A stretch of 64,000 nucleotides of DNA from Glandiceps talaboti (Eukaryota; Hemichordata; Enteropneusta; Spengelidae). The stretch spans positions 23,338,725-23,402,724 of the forward strand of contig NC_135557.1 of the NCBI RefSeq assembly GCF_964340395.1, written 5' to 3'. Numbering within the stretch: the stretch's first letter is position 1; each line of letters starts with the position of its first letter. The notes under the pieces were generated by a model. It did not search any database, was not told the origin of the DNA, and was given only the letters and a program-made list of their open reading frames with translations. Shown piece after piece: positions 41,198-52,736 of the stretch. Position numbers and translations under genes: made by a program.

Positions 41198-41995
41198 GAG
41201 AGATTTTACGAATAATTAGTTTATGTCTATAGTCTCACCATTAAAGTGTTCACACTTCTGTCTGGTTTGTTGATAGGTCCAGCTTCTTGGACATTTGCTA
41301 AATGCCCAGACATGAGCAGACGTCGTCTCAGACTTCGTCTCCAAGCAAAATTGAGTATCAACCTCTAGCTCTGCTGAATCACTGTTGTTGAGACAAACAT
41401 CAACGTAGTCATGACAACACTCATTCCGACCTAAGCAAGTACTTTGACAACTACACAGCCAATATTTTGGATTAACTAGAATTGTGCGATTACACATTGG
41501 CCCTGTAGATGTCATACATGAATCTAACCTTTGACCTGTATCATCATCCAAACATAACAGTGAATCCATATCTACATATTTGATTTTGTTATCGAAAAAC
41601 AATTTTTTCGTCGATGAAGCAATAGACCTATACGGATTCACAGTCGTTGTTGACTTTTCTGTGGATTTGTTTTGTTTTGGCGTAAAACCAACCGAGTTGG
41701 ACGTTGTCGATATGTTTGTATCAGAAAAAGTCTTATTCAGAAATGAGTCACGAAACGTAGTTGACGTTATTGTGACTTGAGGTTCTGTAATGGATGATGC
41801 CAGAAACTGTCCTGTCGTTGGCTCACGTGATGTTTCAGTAGACGTATATGGGATATTGGCTTCGTTGTCGTCTGCTTTTGTAGTCACAGTGTAGTCAACA
41901 TTGGCCGATGTTGCTCCTGTTGACGTCGACCACATAACTGCGCTTTCCCCGTGGAGGAAGATAACCAAACAAGCAAACCACCAGACTACAAACAT
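38454..41995 (-). CDS. Mucin-like/somatomedin-B/seven-transmembrane receptor, class B (Methuselah/adhesion-like) GPCR
   Basis: Two coding exons (41995-41239 and 40789-38454) joined in phase 1 give 1030 residues. Signal peptide at about 1-19; Ser/Thr-rich stalk 22-135; SMB domain at about 148-201 with the full CxCx3Cx5CCxDYx3C signature; a long Cys-rich ectodomain with many NxS/T sites; 7TM bundle at about 755-1006; short basic tail. TM1-TM2 (RNRPGKILLNLSLAL) and TM6 (MAMGLTWILGF) fit family B/secretin-Methuselah receptors. I see no GPS cleavage motif (HL/T with paired Trp) before TM1. The Met at residue 1 is chosen because it starts a clean signal peptide; upstream is an acceptor (TTTTCTACACAG) at 42023, so a 5' UTR exon exists further up. 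Ligand unknown. It lies between two Ig receptor genes on the opposite strand. Confidence 0.87.
41005..41193. repeat. GACA and (CATA)n microsatellite in the GPCR intron
   Basis: A short GACA cluster at about 41013-41037 and a CATA tract at about 41093-41193. Confidence 0.94.
41239..41995 (-). CDS. SMB-7TM receptor, coding exon 1: signal peptide, Ser/Thr stalk, SMB domain
   Basis: 252 codons plus one base, ending at donor GTGAGA. The hydrophobic leader is FVVWWFACLVIFL. Nine Cys lie between residues 148 and 201. Confidence 0.85.
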
Positions 41996-42049
41996 TTTGT
42001 CAATTTTACAGTGACCTTCTTTCTGTGTAGAAAACAAGAAGAGACACGG

Positions 42050-44909
42050 TCTTTAGCATTTTGACGAAGCGACAAAGTTGTGTAAATTATAATCTACAAG
42101 TAACATGTACAAAAAGTGTTGTTATACCCAGTTCTATTCCTGCATAGTTTTAGTTACTGGATAGGTTTCTGTAACATGGGATCGGACCTCGAAACGTGCA
42201 TCATTTATTACTAACACGATTGCTGCGTTTTTATAACCAAACGATCTTCCACTGACGCTCAAAATTTCGCATGGTTTACGAACGACTTCATCCCTATCCG
42301 AGAAATCTGACGTCATGCAGCTAACAAAGTCGACGTGATGATCGAAGCTTAGAAAATGTAAGAAGAACTCACATAGTAACCGTACGGTGACATTTGTAAG
42401 TTTCTACTTTCCACTAAAAAGATGTCATCGTGGTTAAATTATGTCAACTGAGACATTTGCCTTATACTTACTATATTTACACAAGGATTATATCAACTTT
42501 ACCTGGTTTAAAATACATTGTCAAATATTACGACATTTCGTAGTCCAACATGTACAGCTGCCCCTGTATCCCACTTAAATGTAAGAATAACAAATGTAAT
42601 AACTTGCAGCCCCATAAGGTTCATAGTTGAAAGACGAAGGGGAACTGCAGTCAAGAATCCAATAACAGCAAAACGTGACTTTTTATTGGTCTTGGTGTTT
42701 TATAACCACCAATTTCATCGTATTTAAGGACACATCTCGGTCACGTTATATGATAGAAACCGGTTTAACAAATACTCGACAGAAAGCGTGTCATACACAT
42801 CCTACTCGTAATTATCTAGGCTGTATAAACAACAATCCGGAAGGATATTATTACCTCACTGAATATTTTGCAAATGTACAGTGGTGCGCAATACATGTAT
42901 CTCAGACCACCAAACGTGGGAGATATGGGCAGATAGAAATATTGACATTCAATGAACTTTCCTATAGAAAGTAGGTGCATAAACGACTTGAATTAGAAAA
43001 ACAAGTTAAATTTAAAAAGATAAGAAATACGTATTGTTAAGTTAAAAAGCTTCCTATAACTGGGAATATGTTTAAAGAGCGATAGCAACAATCTAAGCGT
43101 ACAACAAATTAGTTTAAAATAAAATAAAACATGACTGTTGTTGCCTAATGGATCACGTTATTACAGGATGTCAAATGTAAACTATATAGAATGAACTGCA
43201 ACCACTGCATCACATCTCAATAAGTAATATCAACAACTAATTATCTCTACACCACATCCAATTCTCAAGATGTAAAGGTATTATAAGATCTACTTTATGC
43301 AAGTAATTAGTTTCGAAAAAAAAAGTGCATTAGTAAAACAGCACACCTAAAACATTTCCGTCCCAAGACGTGTGCTGTATATCGAGAAAGCGAGACCTTA
43401 CTTTACAACTAACAGTGATACCTCATGATAGATGTACGTTCTGGCGGCGAATGAAACAGCACTTGTGAAATACAGTAAAACACAAAGGAATTATCGCATC
43501 CCATGAGTTTTTGTAAATTCTGAGACTTGAAACTTCAAGTCTTGAAACGGTGTGTTCATTCACCATTTTAATTAACTCGTGGATAGACTTAATTTAGCCG
43601 CATGTGTAAACACGGCTCCGGGGTCGATCTCTCGCTTATCAGTTTGCCATATTATATGAATATATGTATATGTAACGTCTACATGAACTCCAAGCAATCC
43701 TCATTGCTCGGGCCAAGGTGTGAAAACAAGACTTGACATGTAGAACTTTATATGTGGGTAGTCAGTCCATAGTGTTAATGCTTTAGTTGTTTATTCGTGT
43801 TTCTTGAAAAGGTACTGAACGTACGGTCATCTTAATTTTTCGAACCCCAACATGATTCACATATGATCATACCCTACTAAATGATAACTCTGTATTTTTT
43901 ATATCAAACACATCGGGTTCCTATATTATTAGTCAAAGTATATAAAGCAAAAGTTAAGTTTAACGATAAATAGGCAAATTAAAACAATAACTAAAGTAAA
44001 TATTTTCACGATGTACGAATGTAAGGCAGTGTACGCAAAGCTCAGAGTTTGGGGAAAAATGAACATACCTGTTCGGTGTCTGTAAAGATGTGCAAAAACC
44101 GTGTCTCCTTCGATAAACAGTAGAGGCTGAAGAAGTTCAGTTATCATCACAGCGTCATACATATCCTTATTTATACTGGACTTAATTGTAGCCACGCCCC
44201 TGACTACTTGCTAGTAATAAAGATAGAGGGAGTGAACTTTTTTGACGAACTTCTTTTGCGCCATTTCAATCACACTCAGCGTTCTTTATATTGCATTTCC
44301 CATTTTCACTTTCTCCGTTATTTGACACACCCTCATCTACCCACACAAACTTACATGTACGTATCATACGAATGTGTGCAATGATGATTGTTTGGTTCAC
44401 TATATAAATGTCACAATTCAGATACAACGTCTCCGCTAGTCAGACTACCTACGTGCTTTGGGAAATAAATTGTACAATGTAATAATCTATATGTGAATAC
44501 GATATCCCTTATTATAGTTTCTCGTTTTCTGAAGGAAGAATATGAAGGTAGAGAAAAGTCTTCAGGTGTACCCTGCCAACCACCTGGCTGACTACTAATA
44601 TTCGTTTCTACAAAATAAATTGTGCACTTTTTATGAAAGAAATAGAATATTTTACAAATATATGTAAACGTTTTTCTGTTCTTGTATTACTTACCTTTAA
44701 GTCATACTATAAGTTGATTATATCATTCTTCAATTCATTTCCGATGCAAACAAGACGATGATTGATTACGTTCTGAAGAGAAAGTAGTGAAAAAGACTTT
44801 CTTTATAGATGATACCTTCCCCTCTAGTCACTCTCATTATAGCCTTACACTTACTCCCGTATCCACTGGCCATACCTATTGGATTACAATGTCAACAAAT
44901 AAATTATAG
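42050..44909. other. Spacer between the GPCR gene and the LTR element
   Basis: No recognisable coding segment. The GPCR promoter and 5' UTR exon should be in its left part. Some short open frames occur but show no domain, no repeats and no splice logic. Confidence 0.55.
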
Positions 44910-45367
44910 TGTTGGGTGTCGTAGAGTTGAACGGTATAAGTATGGATAGTTCAGACGTTACACTCTAGCACTCACACTCTCATACTCTCGTACGGGATCG
45001 TTCAGGTCCAAGTCGGGAATTAGTCACGACTGAGAAGATATTTCGGCTTGCCAGAATCACCTACCCGAGAGCTCGTCTCTCTTGAGCTCCTCTCCTCCTC
45101 TCCTGATTCTGGATGTTTTATTCTCATCTTAAGTATACTTCCAATACAATGGAACTTACACAACGACTAAATATAGAAAATCACACCATAAGATCATGGC
45201 ATCATAAAAGTTATCATGTACTTTTCTCTAACCAATCATGTGAATTTCAGTTACATCATGTTTGCCCAGCTTCGTCATCGCCAGTCTATTTCTGACCTAT
45301 GGCCTACAATGCCGAAAAGTAGAATTTATTCCCATAATTCCGAAATACGATATTTTGGATCGTAACA
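44910..45367 (-). repeat. 3' LTR
   Basis: 458 bp, identical as read to 49946-50403. The short open frame inside both copies is a chance reading. Confidence 0.95.
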
Positions 45368-45381
45368 CCACCCCCCGTTTT
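45368..45381 (-). other. Polypurine tract
   Basis: AAAACGGGGGGTGG on the coding strand abuts the 3' LTR, the expected plus-strand primer site. Confidence 0.8.
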
Positions 45382-46086
45382 CCTAAAGGAGCGACCCGCG
45401 ACTTGAGAACTGGAGAAACATGACGAGTGGCATAGCCAAAACTTTCTTGTAAATTTGTTTTTGTGTTTTTCTTTTTATAACAACTAAGTAACACCGTTGC
45501 ACAGATACAATATGTAATCGGTAATCAGGTAAAATCGTCTCAAGGAATGTTAAATACAGAGTATATAAATATATATGAGATAAATACATGTATACATAGA
45601 ATAAATTACAATGTAAGCCAATTATGAAATCAAATAAGCGATTAAAATAGCATAGTAACCTTGATATATATCTTGAATAAACATGAAAGTAAATATAGCA
45701 CTTGATGTAGTCTAATATAAATATTGATTATGGAATACCGTAATTGATAGTAATCGACAGTAGTGATCAATCCTGTAAATATATGAAAAAAATATCAAGA
45801 GAATAAAATGTCATGAACAAAAAAATCCGAAAAGACGACAGCATAAGTCGTCAAACATGATAAAACTCCAAATGTTCGTCTCAAAACATGCATTCAATAC
45901 CCGTAAAATAAAAGTAAATACACAATCAAATTAAAATAATTGTAAATCATATATGCAACTAAATGTTCTACAAAAGTATAGTAAAATATAGCATTCCTGC
46001 AATTAGAATGCAAGTCAAGTCCGTAGTCAAAAATCGTAGTCAATATCCAAAAAGAAATCCAAAATTCAATGTCAGCGAAGCAAGAC

Positions 46087-47079
46087 CTAAAATAATGACC
46101 ATGAGGGAGTATCGTCTTCAGGGGAGGCCGCAACACTAGCAACACTAGCCGGGCGAATAAGGGGCGTGTCGGGGATGTCTGAATGAACATCGGCTACCAC
46201 CACGCTGCTACTTGTATTCATAGCAAGCAAACTATCTTCGCAGAGCGGCTCTATAATAATTTCGCGCATATCTAAACAATCGCTATCAGCCTGTGTACCA
46301 AAGTCAGTTTGACACGCCTTAGAATTAGTCAAGAACAAAAGTTTTGCGTCTATAGGTACTTTAACTGGACAAAAACATTTCTTCCAAAATCTAAAACATT
46401 TAAAGCTACACTTATAACACAATACGACAATAAGTCCCAGTCCAACTACCGCAATAGCATTAAGTAGGATATCGCTGGTTCCGCCGCTAACAACAGTGCC
46501 GGCTTCTGTCGTCAACACGGAGCCAACTGAATCCCACGGTATATTTTGTGCACGTATAGGACTGGCACTCAGAATCGCAAGAGTTATAGAAAGCTGTCTA
46601 ACCCTAAAAAATAAGTATATAACAGCTGAAATGGTTATAACGTTGAAGATGACACCAACATATCCTGGTATATCGAACCAATCAAACCAAGAATCACCCT
46701 TAACCTAGGTACTATCCACATAATTACTAAATTCATCCATGGGAGTTAAGTATATATCGGAATGGTTTCTCAATACCTGTGAAACCCTATTCAATTCCAA
46801 TTTTAATCTATTATCCCTGAACAAAGACTTATTCCAACTTTCTGTGAACAACTTAACTTGAGGTAGTTGCATAGTTAGAGTGTCATTGAAAGTATAGTCA
46901 AACAGTGCCGTGTCAAATTCCTTGTTATACAACGTTGATAAAACAGGAACATTCAAAATATGTTCATAAGTAATCGTCTTATTAGGCTGGCAATTAGCAT
47001 CTAATGACTCAAAATAATAATAAGTGGACATTAAAATGTGCGAGCTACTTATGTAAGGCTTGGTGAAAACAAATATCAA
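46087..47079 (-). pseudogene. Env-like ORF of the LTR element, interrupted by one stop and probably 5' truncated
   Basis: Two open stretches (about 47079-46708 and 46704-46087) lie in the same frame, separated by a single TAG at 46705-46707. The first part has several NxS/T sites; the second has two hydrophobic segments (one around IPGYVGVIFNVITISAVIYL, one around NAIAVVGLGLIVVLCY) followed by a Cys-rich basic stretch and a cytoplasmic-type tail. Position after pol and this topology suggest a retroviral-type envelope remnant. The usual surface subunit is missing or too divergent to see, and the 5' end has no convincing start except a Met at 47031. No similarity to a named envelope family is recognised. 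Confidence 0.6.
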
Positions 47080-47131
47080 TCCCTTAAACTAACTTAAAAT
47101 AAGTGAACCCGTTCTGAAGTCGTGCTAACTA

Positions 47132-48754
47132 TTAAGTAGATCGTCGTTTGCCTGTAATTACAACCGGATTATCGCGTAAAGATTTAATCGCTTCATCGTT
47201 CAAATAAGATTCCGGTATCCACGAATTGTCTGAACTTGGATACCCCTCCCATTTCACTAAATATTCCAAAATACCGTTTTTGTGCCGTCCGCGTAAAATC
47301 TTATCGATGCGATAATATGTATCGTCCCCAGCAGGCTCGTTTTCTCCTGCTAAACTATCACTGTCATAATCAATAGGTACTCGTGAAGACGGCTTATTTC
47401 GCCTACGTCGATATCTATATCGATTATCGTTCGAGTGTCGAATTGAAGCGCTTATAGAAGCCGACTCGCTACTTTGACTTTCTGCGCTCACAGAAGACGA
47501 GTCGCTATTTCGACTTTCTGTGCTCTCGGTTTCTGTTGATGGTGACGTGGGCGCCTGCGAACGGCGAGGGGGAACGAAACCACCCGAATTTTGTGGTGAT
47601 TCCGTGTCCGTGTCTGTGTCTGTGTCACCGAGATCGACATCCGGGGTACTACCTTCTAAGGACGTAGATCGGAGCGAACCCTTCTTTAGTCTGTTATGGT
47701 GTACTAATTTAGGATATAACTTTCCTGAATGAACGTAACGCAATCGATAATTGAGTGGCGGTATGAAATCAGCAATTCGATATGGACCCCTATAATATTT
47801 GTGAAACTTTCTAGCTCTCCCTGGTTTCACTGCTGGGTTATATAAATAAACTATATCCCCTATTGTGAATTCGTGTTGCACAGCTCTCTTGTCATAATGC
47901 TCTTTCATTTTTTCCTGTGCGACTTTAATGTTGTCCATTGCCATCTTTATTGCAATATTTCGTTTTGATGCTAATTCTTTCAGATGAAAATTGATACTTG
48001 CCGATTTGCTAACCGCGGGAAGCAAGGTAACGTCTAGCGGTAGTCGTGGCTCCATTCCAAACAGAACCGAAAATGGCGAAACACCCGTGGAATGATGTGG
48101 CGCTACTCTATACGCGAACAAAACTGCCACTAGTCTAACCGGAACGCGCCCATTCTGCACAGCACCTAAAACTCTCGCAGTAGCAATACCAATGTGAGCA
48201 AGCGACATTGTGTTTGTAGTATGACCTACCATACCGTTAGGGTAATTCCCACGAACACGCGCCGATATAACACACTCTGAACGAGCAGGTATAGAATATG
48301 TCTTAGACGCGCGTATAAGGGACGATGGACGTAAAGTAACTTTGCGCTTCATAAAATCAACAATAGCTCCATTTCTACGTAAGAAATCATGGCCTATAAT
48401 TAAATCCTGCTTCAATTCTTTGAGGACATAGACTTGCATAGTAATCGCACGATTAGAAAAGAAAACAGGAATTCTAAGACATCCTAAAATAGGCAAAGTA
48501 CGCCCATCTGGCAAAGTAACAATCTTATAACTTGATTTGAAAAGCTTACACTTTCTTAACTTACGAATATTATTTAACAAAGACTCTGAAATTATTGATA
48601 CATCGGAACCTGTATCTATAAGTGCTGAAACTTTACGATCAAAAATACGCACATTAATTAAATTATCATTTACAATCATTGACTCTGGCAAATTAACACA
48701 ATTGAGATTTAAAGATACTCCGTTGCGAGATTTCTCATCTGACTGCTTATACAA
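47132..48754 (-). CDS. Pol remnant: protease joined to integrase C-terminus and chromodomain
   Basis: 540 codons, open. Aspartic protease with ALIDTGSDVSII (catalytic Asp at residue 47) and the IIGHDFL flap-side motif; then the linker normally leading to reverse transcriptase (GHTT...ARVLGAVQNGRVPVRL). At about residue 208 (near 48130) it jumps directly to the late integrase region (AYRVAPHHSTGVSPFSVLFG) and GPY/F-like segment (YRGPYRIADF), a Ser/Asp-rich spacer, and a chromodomain at about 481-526 (YLVKWEGYPSSDNSWIPE). RT, RNase H and the integrase DDE core are absent although the frame is kept. It opens without an ATG and is most likely expressed by -1 frameshifting from gag. Confidence 0.88.
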   Translation of the reverse strand: MYKQSDEKSRNGVSLNLNCVNLPESMIVNDNLINVRIFDRKVSALIDTGSDVSIISESLLNNIRKLRKCKLFKSSYKIVTLPDGRTLPILGCLRIPVFFSNRAITMQVYVLKELKQDLIIGHDFLRRNGAIVDFMKRKVTLRPSSLIRASKTYSIPARSECVISARVRGNYPNGMVGHTTNTMSLAHIGIATARVLGAVQNGRVPVRLVAVLFAYRVAPHHSTGVSPFSVLFGMEPRLPLDVTLLPAVSKSASINFHLKELASKRNIAIKMAMDNIKVAQEKMKEHYDKRAVQHEFTIGDIVYLYNPAVKPGRARKFHKYYRGPYRIADFIPPLNYRLRYVHSGKLYPKLVHHNRLKKGSLRSTSLEGSTPDVDLGDTDTDTDTESPQNSGGFVPPRRSQAPTSPSTETESTESRNSDSSSVSAESQSSESASISASIRHSNDNRYRYRRRRNKPSSRVPIDYDSDSLAGENEPAGDDTYYRIDKILRGRHKNGILEYLVKWEGYPSSDNSWIPESYLNDEAIKSLRDNPVVITGKRRST

Positions 48755-48771
48755 TTTTCGTCTCGCAACGT

Positions 48772-49917
48772 TTACCCGTTTTTTGGAAAAGCATATCGTG
48801 CACCATTTCTATCACAAAATCTGGCCACATGGCCTATCTCCCCGCAATTGTAACACCCACGATCAGGATTTGCATAACAATTAGGACTTGAATGCCCTGG
48901 CTTATTACAAAATTTACAAATCTGCTTAGCCGTATTAACTTGTCGACCGCCATAACGTGGAGCTACTACTGGCGGTCTATTTACGTTAGAATAATTATAG
49001 CTCTGTCCTACCCGTGACCGTGGTCCAGCGTTTGCGTAGGGTTCTTGTCGTATTTGAACAGGCGCTGCTGGTACAGGGAGGGGCGTCACCGCCGCTGCTG
49101 ATAGCTTCTCATGTAGAACTTCATTCTGTTTTAGCAAAGAGTCGAAGGCTTGTTGTAAAACCTCTGTAGACGTGTCGGAAGTACGACCAGTTTTCAGTGC
49201 TTTGACATCATCGTCGAACCGTTCTACCATTTCTGCTGTTCGGGCGAAAGCCACGGCCTCCTGGAAATTGACCGGATCTCTGTTGACTACCGTACTACGT
49301 ATAGACGGTATTAACCCCTGTAAAAATAAACTAAAAAGCTCGTTATCATTTCTGTTATAACGATAGCACATATCCCTTAAACGTGAGGCATATTTTTCGA
49401 TTGTTTCTTTGTCCATTTGCTTAATTGTTCTTAGCTCTTGATCTATACGCCACTGTGGTGCTCTGTTCTGGAATCGTCCGATGAAAGCTGCACGCATGTT
49501 CTCCCAGTTGTTCGCCAGGTCGTCAGGCAAGGACGTGTACCATCTCTCTGCTTCACCAGACATAAGCAGACTAAAAATATTCAGACGTTGAATATTGTCA
49601 AACTGCTTAAGGACGACATATGCATCAAATTTACGCAACCATCTGGTTGGTATTTCATCTTCCTTCCCATAAAATTGAGGTGGTATGATATCGTTACCCA
49701 CCGTCAAATTCTGCATTCTGTTGACAATGCGTTGTAGCTCTTGGTGAACCAGCCGTGCGTCTTGCCGCTGGCCTTGGTTGACCTCTGCTCCATTGTTTTC
49801 TGGCTGTGGAGCTTCTTGCTGGATATTCGGGTCTGCTTCTGCCATTACTGTAGGTGGCCGTTGACAAGGATGTAAATGTCGGTTTCTTCTCAGTCTTCTA
49901 CCAGAACGTAATAACAT
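48772..49917 (-). CDS. gag: Gag polyprotein of the LTR element
   Basis: 381 residues from an ATG 29 bp after the 5' LTR. A retrotransposon Gag capsid-type region spans about 85-240 (FIGRFQNRAPQWRIDQEL, ETIEKYASRLRDMC), then a Pro-rich linker and two CCHC zinc knuckles at 334-347 and 355-368 (CX2CX4HX4C in both). The protein packages element RNA in virus-like particles. It is intact, in contrast to pol. It stops at TAA just after an A AAA AAC heptamer. Confidence 0.92.
   Translation of the reverse strand: MLLRSGRRLRRNRHLHPCQRPPTVMAEADPNIQQEAPQPENNGAEVNQGQRQDARLVHQELQRIVNRMQNLTVGNDIIPPQFYGKEDEIPTRWLRKFDAYVVLKQFDNIQRLNIFSLLMSGEAERWYTSLPDDLANNWENMRAAFIGRFQNRAPQWRIDQELRTIKQMDKETIEKYASRLRDMCYRYNRNDNELFSLFLQGLIPSIRSTVVNRDPVNFQEAVAFARTAEMVERFDDDVKALKTGRTSDTSTEVLQQAFDSLLKQNEVLHEKLSAAAVTPLPVPAAPVQIRQEPYANAGPRSRVGQSYNYSNVNRPPVVAPRYGGRQVNTAKQICKFCNKPGHSSPNCYANPDRGCYNCGEIGHVARFCDRNGARYAFPKNG
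48778..48784 (-). promoter_or_regulatory. -1 ribosomal frameshift slippery heptamer between gag and pol
   Basis: A AAA AAC in the gag frame, two codons before the gag TAA. A -1 slip gives a reading with no stop that runs straight into the pol frame. No downstream pseudoknot was modelled. Confidence 0.78.
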
Positions 49918-49925
49918 TAAGTGGA

Positions 49926-49944
49926 CCTGTTGGATTTTCCACCA
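49926..49944 (-). other. Primer-binding-site candidate
   Basis: TGGTGGAAAATCC starts one base after the 5' LTR on the coding strand, as expected for a site pairing with a tRNA 3' end. The tRNA is not identified. Confidence 0.5.
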
Positions 49945-49945
49945 G

Positions 49946-50403
49946 TGTTGGGTGTCGTAGAGTTGAACGGTATAAGTATGGATAGTTCAGACGTTACACT
50001 CTAGCACTCACACTCTCATACTCTCGTACGGGATCGTTCAGGTCCAAGTCGGGAATTAGTCACGACTGAGAAGATATTTCGGCTTGCCAGAATCACCTAC
50101 CCGAGAGCTCGTCTCTCTTGAGCTCCTCTCCTCCTCTCCTGATTCTGGATGTTTTATTCTCATCTTAAGTATACTTCCAATACAATGGAACTTACACAAC
50201 GACTAAATATAGAAAATCACACCATAAGATCATGGCATCATAAAAGTTATCATGTACTTTTCTCTAACCAATCATGTGAATTTCAGTTACATCATGTTTG
50301 CCCAGCTTCGTCATCGCCAGTCTATTTCTGACCTATGGCCTACAATGCCGAAAAGTAGAATTTATTCCCATAATTCCGAAATACGATATTTTGGATCGTA
50401 ACA
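49946..50403 (-). repeat. 5' LTR
   Basis: 458 bp, same sequence and same offset (5036 bp) as the 3' LTR. In coding orientation it begins TGTTACG and ends CCCAACA. Confidence 0.95.
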
Positions 50404-51016
50404 ATACATTACTTTCCATGTTCTATTGTCCCCGTCACTTGTCGTGTCTGCTGACTAAAACATTCTTTTGAAATAATAAATTTTAAATGTATTTAGTATT
50501 GCTAAAATTCAAATAGCTGTAGTGACATGTTAGTAGCACGCAGTTTTAATCCCCGTTGATCTAAATGTCATGTGCTATATACAATTATCTATTTATAATT
50601 TAAACCATGCACAAACGATATGAGCTCTAAATCGTGTCTCTTCTCCTTCCAAGCGAATTGGAACTATCAATGAAGTCAACCTAATGAGCTAAAATGATTA
50701 TCACTAATTTTGAATAATATCCGAAGGGTTGCTTGACTCAATTGGAATATCTTCAAAGTATATCTTATCGCAAGTACGTAATAAGGTCATAATCAATTTT
50801 ATATACATCACCCCAAATGCATTTTACTGAATGTCATCTATGAGCCTATAAAAAAATAATATGCCATTTTTCTATCTATTTCTAGTCGTTAGCTTATGAG
50901 ATCTAAAGAGTTTATAAGTAATTTTCCACCTACACAAATGTATTGGGCTGTTACTATAGATAAAACTTGTACGGTTATATATGAATATGTATGAATAATA
51001 TCATCGTATTATCATC

Positions 51017-51310
<294 letters not shown>

Positions 51311-52695
51311 AACAAATCAGTAGATACTAAATAAAGTAATCCCAAATAAGTAAATAAAAACACTGTTGTCTTATTTCTTTGCTCGGGTCATATATATGTA
51401 TCCATTCATATATTGTACATTGTTTGTTTCATTGTCATTTTCTTAGTACTCCAAGACAGTGTTGAACATCGCACAAAAATATCAGCCATCATAATGTAAA
51501 TCTCACTCTGTGATATTAACCCTAGACTATAGTAAGCTTATATAGCAAATGAGCACCAATAAATTAATCATTCATAATCTAGATTATCCCTGGGCTCTTC
51601 TCCACTCACAATCGAAGTAATTAAGGTAAGTCCTTCGTGAAATACGTTTCTATAAAGAGTAGTACATTTTCAAAGTTAACATTGCACCGACATGTATTTT
51701 TTTTACAGAAACAGTGATGCAATATTGACAGAAATGCGACATGTTTGAAATCTAAAGATTAAAACGCTGCAAACAATTAACATTTTGCCAAAGTTAAACT
51801 ATAAGATACATAATATTAAGTTATACATACGACATACGACAGCTTTTTGACGATATTTCAAAAGAATTAGCTATCAATAACAGTAACAGTACGCCTGTTG
51901 CAAAGCAAAAAAACCTCCAGGTCTTTGCCTGCAAATCCCTCTATCCAGATACATATCTTGATATCATCATGTATGGTGAGGCGGCACACCAAACGAAAGT
52001 TATACTTTGAAGTTACGACAATGGGCTAGGTTTTCGTCAAAAACACACCAGATGTTAGCAATAATACATAGCTGTAGTATTAACGATATTAACTCAAATA
52101 GTGATTCAACCATAATCACTCTTACTCCCAACCAAATTAGAAGATGAGTGAATACTACATGCGTACATGTATATTGGATATATACTTACTTTGCATATAC
52201 TGTAGTATAATAACACAGGCACTTGGTTACTCGAAAGCTGAGTAATGAACTACTATTTTGGCTTAATTAGTGCCAAATAAGAATAAAAAATATATTACAT
52301 AAACAAAACACGTTTGTTTATCTTGGCGACGATGTTGATGTCCGTACAACACTGATATGGTCATGTTTCATGCAAACATGCAAATTAAATACCCATGCCT
52401 CATCCATATGGCCACTATAATTTGTGTTGTGATTAATAATTAATTGTTTTATTACTGCTAGCCATCTACTTGATATACAATGATTTTATTTTGCCAACCT
52501 TTCTTGATGAACTGTTATATTTAATACTCATATTTTTCCCCGCAAATATTGGCTCAACAGAACCCGCACATATCAGGATACGTCTTCTTAATTTTCGAAT
52601 TGTAAACTGTATTGGCGCTCATCAGAGTCAGAATATGAATCAGTAGAATAGAAGGCTGTATCGCTCTTTTTTGGTGAAGTAAATTAAGATCAGAC

Positions 52696-52736
52696 ATACA
52701 TACATACATACATACATACATACATACATACATACA
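52696..52736. repeat. (CATA)n microsatellite
   Basis: About ten CATA units. Confidence 0.95.

Larger units (their letters stand above)
44910..50403 (-). mobile_element. Ty3/Gypsy-type LTR retrotransposon, young but internally deleted
   Basis: 5494 bp bounded by two 458-bp LTRs that I read as identical, each TGTTAC...CCAACA on the coding (minus) strand. Order on that strand: 5' LTR (50403-49946), primer-binding-site candidate, gag (49917-48772), pol remnant (48754-47132), env-like remnant (about 47079-46087), polypurine tract (AAAACGGGGGGTGG, 45381-45368), 3' LTR. The C-terminal chromodomain places it with chromodomain-bearing Gypsy elements. RT, RNase H and the integrase core are missing, so any movement would need enzymes from a relative. 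Flanking bases (TATAG and ATACA) do not form a clear target-site duplication. Confidence 0.93.

Noticed and set aside
38454-42037. Start of the GPCR at 42037
   Set aside because: That codon is not ATG and lies upstream of a likely splice acceptor; the ATG at 41995 starts a clean signal peptide.
45113-45295. 60-codon open frame repeated at 50149-50331
   Set aside because: Identical only because it lies in both LTRs; no protein features.
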